A stretch of DNA of 64,000 bases from Carboxylicivirga mesophila (GTDB lineage: Bacteria; Bacteroidota; Bacteroidia; Bacteroidales; Marinilabiliaceae): positions 124,001 to 188,000 of the forward strand of contig NZ_JAGUCN010000007.1 of the NCBI RefSeq assembly GCF_018271975.1. Reading direction: 5' to 3'. The notes beneath the pieces are model-generated. The model worked only from the letters and a program-made list of their open reading frames with translations. It ran no database searches and was not told where the DNA came from. Shown here in pieces: positions 33,741 to 41,813 of this stretch; the stretch's first letter is position 1; each line of letters begins with the position of its first letter. Made by a program: the position numbers and the translations under genes.

Positions 33741-34826
33741 ATGAAGAAGTTAATCGTACTAACAGTGCTAATAAGCACATGCTTGTTCTCAGGTAATGCA
33801 CAACACTCAAAACCTAATCTCGCCTTTGATAAAGTGATACATGACTTTGGAGAAGTAAAAGAAGATGGCGGTACCAAAACGTATGAATTCAAATTTAAAA
33901 ACACTGGCGGGCAGCCATTAGTAATTCATAATGTAAAAGCCTCTTGTGGATGCACAACGCCGCAATGGACCAGGCAACCAATACCACCAGGAGGTGAGGG
34001 ATTTGTAAAAGCTATTTTTGATCCGCGTAATCGTCCGGGTAATTTTAATAAGACTATAACAGTAACATCTAATGCCCAGAATGCAACAATAGTATTGCGT
34101 ATCAATGGTAAGGTGTTGCCTCGCGAAATGACTGTTGAGGATATATACCCGCGTAACATGCAGGAAATCCGCTTGGAAACATCGCACCTGGCCTTCACCA
34201 AGATGACTCCTGAACAGGTAAAAGAGGAAAACATCAAAATCATCAGTACCTCGGATAAACCGGTTAAATTAGGGTTTCTGAATGTGCCGCCGCACATAAA
34301 AATCAAGTGTATCCCCGAGGTAGTGGAACCGGGTAAAGCAGCAGTCATTACAGCGTCATATGATGCCAAAGCCAAAAATGATTGGGGCTTTGTTACTGAT
34401 AATATTTTTATAATTTTTAATGATGTGCGTAATTATAGCAATCGACTGACGGTTAGTGCTTCTATTGAAGAAGACTTTTCGGCCTGGGATGCTGAAAAGA
34501 TGCAAAATGCACCTGTTGCTACATTTGCTGAGAAAAACTGGAATTTCGGTGAAATTAAACAAGGCGATGTGGTGAAACATGAGTTTGAAGTCAAGAATAC
34601 AGGCAAAAGTGAGTTAATCATCAGAAAGGTAAAAGCTTCATGTGGTTGTACGGCTATTAAACCGGTCAAAACAATTCTTGCTCCTGGCGAAACGACTATG
34701 ATTGCCGCTGAATTTAATTCAAGGGGTAAAAACGGACGACAAACAAAAACTGTTCGCATTGTATCAAATGATCCTAAAAATACCTCAATTACCTTATTGA
34801 TTACAGGTAATGTAACAATGGAATAA
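33741..34826 (+). CDS. Secreted protein with two DUF1573 (ASPM-SPD-2-Hydin-like) domains
   Basis: Signal peptide (MKKLIVLTVLISTCLFSGNAQ) and two Ig-like DUF1573 domains, at about 26-125 and 255-360. Each carries the family signature: HDFGEVKEDGG / WNFGEIKQGD, KNTG and the NVKASCGCTTP / KVKASCGCTAI cysteine motif. The middle region is a degenerate third unit. DUF1573 proteins are abundant and mostly uncharacterised in Bacteroidota. A structural or adhesive envelope role is possible but unproven. Terminator at 34849. Confidence 0.82.
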   Translation: MKKLIVLTVLISTCLFSGNAQHSKPNLAFDKVIHDFGEVKEDGGTKTYEFKFKNTGGQPLVIHNVKASCGCTTPQWTRQPIPPGGEGFVKAIFDPRNRPGNFNKTITVTSNAQNATIVLRINGKVLPREMTVEDIYPRNMQEIRLETSHLAFTKMTPEQVKEENIKIISTSDKPVKLGFLNVPPHIKIKCIPEVVEPGKAAVITASYDAKAKNDWGFVTDNIFIIFNDVRNYSNRLTVSASIEEDFSAWDAEKMQNAPVATFAEKNWNFGEIKQGDVVKHEFEVKNTGKSELIIRKVKASCGCTAIKPVKTILAPGETTMIAAEFNSRGKNGRQTKTVRIVSNDPKNTSITLLITGNVTME

Positions 34827-34848
34827 ACAATATTTGAACTCAAAGAAT

Positions 34849-34882
34849 GGAGAGTTAACGGTGTTTAACTCTCCTTTTCTTT
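34849..34882 (+). terminator. Terminator of the DUF1573 gene
   Basis: 10-bp perfect stem GGAGAGTTAA/TTAACTCTCC, 6-nt loop, then a T-rich tail. Confidence 0.9.
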
Positions 34883-34899
34883 ATTATATAATTATTTGA

Positions 34900-36012
34900 A
34901 TGACAACTAAGGACGACCATCATCATATAGAAAACGACCCCTCTTATAAAGGTTTGAAAGTGAATAAAGGTGTGGAAAATGCTCCATCAATTAATCCCAA
35001 TGCCAGCAAACGAATTATTAAGCGTAAGCGGCAGTTGTCGGTGGATGAGTATGTTAAAGGTATTCTGGAAGGTAATATTACCATATTAAGCAGGGCTGTA
35101 ACAATGGTTGAGAGCTCATTGCCAGAACATCAACAGGTAGCGCAGCAGATTATTGAGCGTTGTTTGCCGTATGCCGGTAAAAGCATTCGACTGGGCATTA
35201 CCGGAGTACCAGGTGCCGGGAAAAGTACGTTTATCGAATCGATGGGAATGCACATTATACGTAATGGCGGGAAGTTAGCTGTTTTGGCTATTGATCCGTC
35301 CAGCGAGCGTTCAAAGGGCAGTATACTGGGCGATAAAACGCGCATGGAAAAATTGTCGGGTGAAGAAAATGCCTATATCCGCCCATCGCCTTCAGCAGGT
35401 TCGCTGGGAGGTGTTGCTCGCAAGACGCGTGAAACAATCATTTTATGTGAAGCTGCCGGTTTTGATACTATTTTTATTGAAACGGTTGGAGTAGGGCAGT
35501 CGGAAACAGCGGTTCATTCAATGGTGGATTTCTTCTTGTTACTTATGCTGGCAGGTGCCGGTGATGAGCTACAAGGCATTAAGCGAGGGATTATGGAGAT
35601 GGCCGATGCGATAACCATTAATAAAGCTGATGGGCAAAATGTTGAGCGAGCCAAATTAGCGCAAGCCGAATACCGGAGTGCTCTGCATTTGTTTCCACCA
35701 ACTAAGTCAGGATGGACGCCAGAAGTTAAAACCTGCTCGTCGTTATACCACAAAGACGTGGATAAGATCTGGGATATGGTTTTGGAGTATGTTACTCTTA
35801 CCAAGCAGAATGGCTATTTTAATTCTAACCGTCGCTCGCAGGCCAAATATTGGATGTATGAAAGTATAAACGAGCAATTGAGAAATAATTTTTACCATCA
35901 TCCGTTAATTAAACAAGCATTACTAACCAATGAAGAACAGGTGCTTAATGATGAGAAAAGCTCCTTTATGGCTGCTAAAGATTTATTAGATACCTACTTT
36001 GAGCGTAAATAA
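34900..36012 (+). CDS. meaB: Methylmalonyl-CoA mutase-associated GTPase MeaB
   Basis: G3E-family GTPase chaperone that loads and protects adenosylcobalamin in methylmalonyl-CoA mutase (propionate/succinate route). It has the P-loop GVPGAGKST near residue 105, AIDPSSERSKGSILGDKTRM (about 129-148), ETVGVGQSE near 193 and the NKAD guanine-specificity motif near 244. The C-terminal dimerisation arm is present. Length 370 aa is slightly long because of a polar N-terminal extension rich in His/Asp. The mutase genes are not in this window. Confidence 0.94.
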   Translation: MTTKDDHHHIENDPSYKGLKVNKGVENAPSINPNASKRIIKRKRQLSVDEYVKGILEGNITILSRAVTMVESSLPEHQQVAQQIIERCLPYAGKSIRLGITGVPGAGKSTFIESMGMHIIRNGGKLAVLAIDPSSERSKGSILGDKTRMEKLSGEENAYIRPSPSAGSLGGVARKTRETIILCEAAGFDTIFIETVGVGQSETAVHSMVDFFLLLMLAGAGDELQGIKRGIMEMADAITINKADGQNVERAKLAQAEYRSALHLFPPTKSGWTPEVKTCSSLYHKDVDKIWDMVLEYVTLTKQNGYFNSNRRSQAKYWMYESINEQLRNNFYHHPLIKQALLTNEEQVLNDEKSSFMAAKDLLDTYFERK

Positions 36013-36095
36013 GCCCGTTAGTTGAGTTTGATAAGCGAATAAATAAACATGAATCGGCTGTGTATTTCAATGGTTGATGAATAAATGCTTTCTTT

Positions 36096-36112
36096 GCAAT
36101 GCTATACATTGC
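36096..36112. promoter_or_regulatory. Dyad GCAATG-N5-CATTGC at the thioredoxin lipoprotein promoter
   Basis: Perfect 6-bp inverted repeat overlapping the end of a one-mismatch -7 box (TTTCTTTG, 36089-36096), 34 bp before the ATG. The position would suit a repressor. Confidence 0.4.
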
Positions 36113-36146
36113 GATGATTTAAGACACGAAATTAAATTGAATATAT

Positions 36147-37247
36147 ATGAAAAATGTTTTGTTAGCAATCTTTGGTGTTGCGTTGCTGGTTGGTTGCCAG
36201 CCAAAATCGTATGAAGTAACCGGAACACTCGAAGGTGCTACATCAGAAAGAGTTATTCTTAAAAAACTAAGAAAAGGTCAACCTGTTGACGTGGACACAG
36301 TTGAGATGGTAAATGGGGTGTTTACTTTCACCGGTAGTGTGGAAGCACCTGAATTGTATTTTGCTGTTATCGATGGAAAGCAGCAGCCAGCAGTTTTCTT
36401 TGTTTCTAATAGTAAAATTTCAATCACTGGTAACGTTGATAAATTAGCGGACATTGAGGTGAAAGGATCTGAAATGACGGATTTGTTTATGCAGTTTAAT
36501 GATGACGTACCAGGACATGAACGCACACAGCAGCTGCAGCAAGAATACCAGATGGCTTACATGAATCAGGATCAGGATAAGCTAAAGATTTTACAGGAAG
36601 AAATGGAGTCAATTTTGGAAGATCAACGTGCTTACTTTAAGAACTTTGTTGATCAAAACACCAATAATGCATGCGGCTTGTTTATTGCTGCACAGATGGC
36701 TCCTTCATTAGACTTGGAAGAGTTACGTGAGTTAATTGCTAAATTTGAACCAGCTATGGCTGGTCATGTTTATTTGGCAGAAGTGAAAGAACTGCTGGAA
36801 CCATTAGAGGAGTTTGAAAAAGCTCAGGCAGCCACTGCCGATGGTGCTGTTGCTCCTGATTTTACATTAAAAAGTGATAAGGGTGAAGAGGTATCTCTAA
36901 GCGATTTTAGAGGTAAATACGTTTTAGTAGATTTCTGGGCCAGCTGGTGCAAGCCTTGTCGCATGGAGAACCCTAACGTGGTAAAAGCTTACAATGCCTT
37001 TAATAGCAAAGGATTTGATGTAGTAAGTGTATCTGTAGATAGAGATCAGGAAGCCTGGAAAAAAGCCATCGAAGAAGATGGTTTAACCTGGACACAAGTT
37101 CATGCCGATGAGGCATCGGGTGTTGCTGAGATTTATGGTATTCAGAGCATTCCAAGCACATTCCTGCTTGATAAGGAAGGAAAAATTATAGCCAAAAACC
37201 TAAGAGGTGAAGCTTTAGAAGCTAAATTGGCGGAATTAATGAACTAA
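36147..37247 (+). CDS. Thioredoxin-fold lipoprotein with DUF4369 domain (TlpA/ResA-like), copy 1
   Basis: Envelope thiol-disulfide protein. Lipobox LLVGC (Cys17), an N-terminal DUF4369 domain (about 22-125), a helical linker, and a C-terminal AhpC/TSA-thioredoxin domain with WASWCKPC near residue 270 and the cis-Pro segment IPSTFLLD. Length 366 aa. Such proteins reduce or exchange disulfides in periplasmic proteins, including cytochrome c maturation in some relatives. Its neighbour at 37403 is a paralogue with the same layout, ending in the same KEGKIIAKNLRG motif. A terminator at 37272 separates the two. Confidence 0.9.
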   Translation: MKNVLLAIFGVALLVGCQPKSYEVTGTLEGATSERVILKKLRKGQPVDVDTVEMVNGVFTFTGSVEAPELYFAVIDGKQQPAVFFVSNSKISITGNVDKLADIEVKGSEMTDLFMQFNDDVPGHERTQQLQQEYQMAYMNQDQDKLKILQEEMESILEDQRAYFKNFVDQNTNNACGLFIAAQMAPSLDLEELRELIAKFEPAMAGHVYLAEVKELLEPLEEFEKAQAATADGAVAPDFTLKSDKGEEVSLSDFRGKYVLVDFWASWCKPCRMENPNVVKAYNAFNSKGFDVVSVSVDRDQEAWKKAIEEDGLTWTQVHADEASGVAEIYGIQSIPSTFLLDKEGKIIAKNLRGEALEAKLAELMN

Positions 37248-37271
37248 AATACTCTAGAAAAGTATGCCTTA

Positions 37272-37297
37272 GCCACCTCATATGAGGTGGCTTTTTA
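37272..37297 (+). terminator. Terminator between the two thioredoxin lipoproteins
   Basis: Palindrome GCCACCTCATATGAGGTGGC followed by five T. Confidence 0.9.
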
Positions 37298-37307
37298 TTT
37301 GGCATAT

Positions 37308-37338
37308 TTTGATATGTACTATCTCACAATTATATTTG
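37308..37338 (+). promoter_or_regulatory. Promoter of the second thioredoxin lipoprotein
   Basis: TTTG at 37308-37311, a 19-bp spacer, then TATATTTG at 37331-37338: both consensus elements at correct spacing. Confidence 0.7.
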
Positions 37339-37402
37339 TTCAACTTATAAAAACAACCCTGCCCTTTGTTTTTAATATTTGAAGGGCATAAACATTCATC
37401 AA

Positions 37403-38500
37403 ATGAAAAATCTATTATTTGTTGCGGTTACTGTAATTGCTGTTTTAGCATCGTGTCAGCCGCAAGCTCCTGCTTTTAAGTTAACGGGTAAAATTGATGG
37501 CGCTGCCGATAAGGTGGTAACCATCAGTGTGTATGACAAGGATGGTGTAAATGTAAAAGATACATTGACTATTACTGACGGTCTTGTAAACTACTCAACA
37601 GAGCTGGCCGAGCCCGTTTTTGTAATGGTTGGTGAAGCAGGTACACGTAATACCGTTAACTTTTTTGCTGAAAATGTAGACTATACCATTAACGGCTCTC
37701 TAGATGCTATAAAAGATGCTGAAGTAACTGGTGGTGCTGTATTTAATGTCTACAAGTCAGTTAGCGACATGTCAAAAGAAATTAATGCCAAAAGTGATGA
37801 GCTGAAAAAAGCATATGGCGAAGCTGGACAAGCTGGTGATACAGCTAAGCAACGTGTAATTTATGAAGAGTATCAGGCTAATCAGGAGAAATTTGAAACT
37901 GCACAGATTGATGTGGTTAAGGCTAATCCTGCGTCACCTGCTTCTGCATTTATTATTTCTAATGTATATGGTTATGGTGCTATTGAAGAAATGAAAGAAG
38001 GTTTGGCAATGCTGGATGCATCTTTGGCTAACTCAACTTATTACATCTCATTGAGTGAAAAAATTGATAAGCTGGAAGCCGTTGCAGTTGGTAAAATGGC
38101 ACCAGACTTTACGATGAACGATCCTGAAGGCAATCCTGTTTCTTTATCATCGTTCAAAGGCAAATATCTGTTGGTTGACTTCTGGGCTAGCTGGTGTGGA
38201 CCTTGTCGTCGTGAGAATCCTCATGTGGTGGAGCTTTATGCCGAATTTAAGGATAAAGGATTTGACATCTTAGGTGTATCATTAGATCAGAAAGAAGATG
38301 CGTGGTTAAAAGCCATTGAAGATGATAAGTTAACCTGGAATCATGTTTCTGACCTGAAAGGTTGGGGTAATGAGGCTGCTAAATTATATGCCGTATCAGG
38401 TATTCCTCACACGGTATTACTGGATAAAGAAGGTAAAATCATTGCTAAAAACTTAAGAGGCGATGAATTACGCGCTAAAGTAGCCGAACTATTGAACTAA
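37403..38500 (+). CDS. Thioredoxin-fold lipoprotein with DUF4369 domain (TlpA/ResA-like), copy 2
   Basis: Paralogue of the preceding gene. Lipobox VLASC (Cys about 18), DUF4369 domain, helical linker and a C-terminal thioredoxin domain with WASWCGPC (the classical CGPC, not CKPC as in copy 1), and IPHTVLLD at the cis-Pro. The reading frame extends upstream to a TTG at 37379; MKNLLFVAV at 37403 is the proper signal-peptide start (365 aa). It has its own promoter and terminator, so the copies may be expressed under different conditions. Confidence 0.9.
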   Translation: MKNLLFVAVTVIAVLASCQPQAPAFKLTGKIDGAADKVVTISVYDKDGVNVKDTLTITDGLVNYSTELAEPVFVMVGEAGTRNTVNFFAENVDYTINGSLDAIKDAEVTGGAVFNVYKSVSDMSKEINAKSDELKKAYGEAGQAGDTAKQRVIYEEYQANQEKFETAQIDVVKANPASPASAFIISNVYGYGAIEEMKEGLAMLDASLANSTYYISLSEKIDKLEAVAVGKMAPDFTMNDPEGNPVSLSSFKGKYLLVDFWASWCGPCRRENPHVVELYAEFKDKGFDILGVSLDQKEDAWLKAIEDDKLTWNHVSDLKGWGNEAAKLYAVSGIPHTVLLDKEGKIIAKNLRGDELRAKVAELLN

Positions 38501-38526
38501 TATAATTTATTAAGAATAAATAACTA

Positions 38527-38551
38527 AGGAGGCTGCTAAGCCTCCTTTTTT
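38527..38551 (+). terminator. Terminator of the second thioredoxin lipoprotein
   Basis: Stem AGGAGGC/GCCTCCT with a short loop and a T-run. Confidence 0.88.
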
Positions 38552-38626
38552 GTTATAATACTTGATATTTGTCGTTTTATTTCAAACTCTCTGACTCTAA
38601 TTTTGTTTAAGTAATTGATGTGTCAT

Positions 38627-38655
38627 TTTGAAGACATTGGTTTTTTATACATTTG
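38627..38655 (+). promoter_or_regulatory. Promoter of lpdA
   Basis: TTTG (38627-38630), a 17-bp spacer and TACATTTG (38648-38655). This is the best complete match to the Bacteroidota consensus in the window. Confidence 0.72.
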
Positions 38656-38696
38656 CTATTTGAAATTTGTCTAAATAAGAATAAAACAAAATAAAA

Positions 38697-40088
38697 ATGA
38701 ATTACGATTTATTAGTTATAGGTAGTGGTCCGGGTGGATACGTTGCAGCCATCAGAGCTTCGCAATTAGGTTTAAAAGTAGCTGTTGTTGAGCGCTCAGA
38801 GTTGGGTGGAATTTGTCTTAACTGGGGATGTATTCCTACCAAATCCCTATTAAAAAGTGCCAATGTATTTGAGTACCTGAAGCATGCTGAAGAATATGGG
38901 GTTACCATCAGCGGTGAGGCCAATGCTGATTTTGAAGCAATGGTTAAGCGTAGTCGTGGTGTGGCCGATGGTATGAGTAAAGGAATTCAGTATTTATTCA
39001 AGAAGAATAAAATTGAAGTGATTCAGGGTACCGGAAAATTAATGGGGAATAAGCAGGTGGAAGTAACAAACGATGCCGGCGAAAAGTCAGTTTACACAGC
39101 CGAGCATATTTTATTGGCTACAGGCGCACGTAGCCGTCAGTTACCAAATCTTCCGCAAGATGGTGAAAAAGTAATTGGATACCGCAAAGCACTTACTCTG
39201 GATAAGCAGCCAGATTCAATGATTGTAGTTGGTTCTGGTGCTATTGGTAGCGAGTTTGCCTATTTCTACAATGCAATTGGTACAAAAGTAACATTGGTTG
39301 AATACATGCCAAATATTGTCCCTGTTGAAGACGAAGAAGTGTCTAAGCAGTTAGGACGTTCGTTCAAAAAGGCCGGCATTAAAGTGATGACTGGTGCAGA
39401 AGTTACTCAGGTGGATACTTCGGCCGATAAGGTGAAAGTGGTGATTAAAACTAAGAAAGGTGAAGAAAGCCATGAAGCAGATATCGTATTGTCTGCGGTT
39501 GGTATCTCACCAAACCTCGAAAATCTTGGACTTGAAGAAGTAGGTGTACAAGTAGAGAATGGTCGTGTAAAAGTAGATGAGTTCTACCAAACTACGGTTG
39601 CAGGTGTATATGCCATTGGTGATATTGTTCCCGGGCAGGCTTTAGCTCACGTAGCCTCGGCTGAAGGTATTATTTGTGTTGAGAAAATCGCAGGTCATTC
39701 ACCAGAACCTTTGGATTATGGTAATATTCCTGGTTGTACATATACATCTCCTGAAGTAGCATCGGTAGGAATGACAGAGAAAGCTGCCAAAGAAGCCGGG
39801 TATGAGCTTAAAGTGGGTAAATTCCCATTCTCAGCATCGGGCAAGGCAAGTGCTGCAGGTCACAAAGATGGTTTTGTAAAACTTATTTTTGATGCTAAAT
39901 ATGGTGAATTGCTGGGCGCACACCTGATTGGTGCTAATGTAACTGAGATGATTGCCGAGTTAGTGACAGCTCGTAAACTAGAAACTACCGGACATGAAAT
40001 CATTAAAGCGGTGCATCCACACCCAACCATGTCGGAAGCAGTGATGGAAGCGGCAGCTGCTGCTTATGACGAAGTGATACATATTTAG
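38697..40088 (+). CDS. lpdA: Dihydrolipoyl dehydrogenase (E3)
   Basis: FAD-dependent enzyme reoxidising dihydrolipoamide for 2-oxo-acid dehydrogenases or the glycine cleavage system. The FAD-binding GSGPGGYVAA (9-18) is followed by the redox-active Cys40 and Cys45 in GGICLNWGCIPTKS. An NAD-binding GSGAIGSEF lies near 182, and the C-terminal HPHPTMSEA supplies the catalytic His. Length 463 aa is standard. It stands alone, with no E1/E2 genes beside it, so it probably serves several complexes. Confidence 0.96.
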   Translation: MNYDLLVIGSGPGGYVAAIRASQLGLKVAVVERSELGGICLNWGCIPTKSLLKSANVFEYLKHAEEYGVTISGEANADFEAMVKRSRGVADGMSKGIQYLFKKNKIEVIQGTGKLMGNKQVEVTNDAGEKSVYTAEHILLATGARSRQLPNLPQDGEKVIGYRKALTLDKQPDSMIVVGSGAIGSEFAYFYNAIGTKVTLVEYMPNIVPVEDEEVSKQLGRSFKKAGIKVMTGAEVTQVDTSADKVKVVIKTKKGEESHEADIVLSAVGISPNLENLGLEEVGVQVENGRVKVDEFYQTTVAGVYAIGDIVPGQALAHVASAEGIICVEKIAGHSPEPLDYGNIPGCTYTSPEVASVGMTEKAAKEAGYELKVGKFPFSASGKASAAGHKDGFVKLIFDAKYGELLGAHLIGANVTEMIAELVTARKLETTGHEIIKAVHPHPTMSEAVMEAAAAAYDEVIHI

Positions 40089-40111
40089 TATCAGCTAAAC
40101 AATATTAAAGT

Positions 40112-40142
40112 AGAAAGGCTATCATTTGATGATAGCCTTTCT
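40112..40142. terminator. Bidirectional terminator between lpdA and the histidine kinase
   Basis: 13-bp perfect stem (40112-40124 with 40130-40142), 5-nt loop, abutting the kinase stop codon. Confidence 0.88.
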
Positions 40143-41621
40143 TTATTGCTTATTTTCAAGTTGTTTGACCGTGTCTACTTTTGGAAAAACAATCGTGAAA
40201 GTACTTCCTTTACCTATCTGACTTTCAACCAATATTTGTGCATTGTTTCTTTCTGCCAATTCTTTGCACAGCAGCAGACCAAGCCCTGTGCCAGGTTCAT
40301 TATTGGTACCAGGTGTTGAGATGTTATTTTCAATGTTGAACAGGCGATTGATCTGTTCTTCCGTCATGCCAATTCCTGTATCACTTATCTTCAGGAAATC
40401 ATTGCGTTCATCAGTATCAGTAGATATGCTGATTCTACCTTCATTATTGGTGTACTTTATAGCATTGGAAATGATGTTACGCAGTATTGTTTTGATCATA
40501 TTGCTATCAGCGCAGACAGTGGTCTTTGGATCAACGTCGTTTATTAAGGAAATCTGTTTATGTGCCAGATTATGGGCCAACAGCGCCTGGGCTTCCTGCA
40601 CTAGTGAAGCTAATCGAACAGGAGCAACCTGCTGTTTAATCAGGTTATTTTGTTGTTTGGACCAATCCAGTAAATTGCCCAGTAAGTCTAAACCCTGATG
40701 AGCCGAGTGCTGAATGGTCTTTAAGATTTCCTTTATATCTTCCTTCTCATAATGCTTATAGTCGGCAAGTATCAGCTCAATAATAGAGGTTTGAGCAGCA
40801 AAGGGCGACTTTAAATCGTGACCAATTATACTGAATAATTTGTCTTTAGTGGCGTTAGCTTGCTGTAATTCTTCCTTCTGTTGCTCAATCAATGCTTTTT
40901 GGTCGGCTAATTGCTTATTCAAGCGCTTCTCTTTTCGGAGTTGAATAGTAGCCAGCTCATTTTTTTGTTTCTCAAGTGCCAGGTTTAGTTCAGAACTCTT
41001 TCGTAGATTAAATGTGATCAAATGTTTTTCATTCAGTCGGTTGATCATCTTTGGTATGCTGTATAAGAAGTATCCCATCACCAAAAAATAAGCACTCTTG
41101 TAAATTTGCCCTGCCCAGTTAGCTGACGCCACTTTTTCCAGCAATTCGGGTTCGATAAATGGGTATCGTATCAGATATATGGTATTGAAGCAAATCACCG
41201 AATAAACCGTTGTAAATACAACCAGGCGTTTATCGTACCTTAAAACGGACAGGAGGATTAAAACTGGGTACAAAAATGTTGAAGCAGCTGTTGTAACTGC
41301 AATGGGTTTAAATAGAAACGAATAATTAAAAACATGAATGGATAAAATGCTCACATCAATGGTGGAAGATAAGAAACGTATCCATGTAGCACTTCCGTAC
41401 TTGCGTAATAGTATATTTAGTATGGCATTGTATAAGATATAAATAGAGGCCAGAAGTAATGAGGTTAAAGCTCGGTCTGTATCACCTGAATAGTAAATAT
41501 AGCCTATAAAGACCAGGATGACGCCAATGAGAATCCACCTGAACTTAATGACTTCATGTTCGCCCCATACAGCATCTTCTCTAAAGAGCTTAACAAATTG
41601 TTCGGAGTTAGGTTTTTGCAT
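40143..41621 (-). CDS. Orphan sensor histidine kinase with six-helix membrane domain
   Basis: Membrane sensor kinase of 492 aa. About six hydrophobic helices lie between residues 26 and 190, with almost no periplasmic loop, suggesting a signal sensed in or at the membrane. A Lys/Gln-rich coiled coil (about 205-258) leads to the HisKA domain with phospho-acceptor His268 in IIGHDLKSP, then HATPase_c with NIISNAIKY (N box), DTGIGM (G1) and GTGLGL (G2). No response regulator is adjacent, so the partner is unknown. Own promoter at 41640. Confidence 0.9.
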   Translation of the reverse strand: MQKPNSEQFVKLFREDAVWGEHEVIKFRWILIGVILVFIGYIYYSGDTDRALTSLLLASIYILYNAILNILLRKYGSATWIRFLSSTIDVSILSIHVFNYSFLFKPIAVTTAASTFLYPVLILLSVLRYDKRLVVFTTVYSVICFNTIYLIRYPFIEPELLEKVASANWAGQIYKSAYFLVMGYFLYSIPKMINRLNEKHLITFNLRKSSELNLALEKQKNELATIQLRKEKRLNKQLADQKALIEQQKEELQQANATKDKLFSIIGHDLKSPFAAQTSIIELILADYKHYEKEDIKEILKTIQHSAHQGLDLLGNLLDWSKQQNNLIKQQVAPVRLASLVQEAQALLAHNLAHKQISLINDVDPKTTVCADSNMIKTILRNIISNAIKYTNNEGRISISTDTDERNDFLKISDTGIGMTEEQINRLFNIENNISTPGTNNEPGTGLGLLLCKELAERNNAQILVESQIGKGSTFTIVFPKVDTVKQLENKQ

Positions 41622-41639
41622 ATTTCTATGTTAGATAAA

Positions 41640-41647
41640 CAAAAATA
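41640..41647 (-). promoter_or_regulatory. -7 promoter element (TATTTTTG) of the histidine kinase
   Basis: Exact TAnnTTTG on the minus strand with a TTG 19 bp upstream; leader of about 15 nt. Confidence 0.55.
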
Positions 41648-41813
41648 ACGGATTTTTTAGATTACCCAAGTACCAAATGAGCTAAAGGTTTTTACGTCAC
41701 TAATATGAAAAGGTTTTTGCTTGCTACTCTTCAAAAAAATTTGGTTTTATCATACTCAAACCCAATATTTGCTATGAAAATCTACAAAAACATTAATTCT
41801 TATTACAAAATCT

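Noticed and set aside
33926-34375. 149-codon minus-strand open frame inside the DUF1573 gene
   Set aside because: Antisense shadow of a clear coding region; no promoter, no recognisable domain. Likewise the other long antisense frames in ppc, hcp, nrfA, rimO and pyrG.
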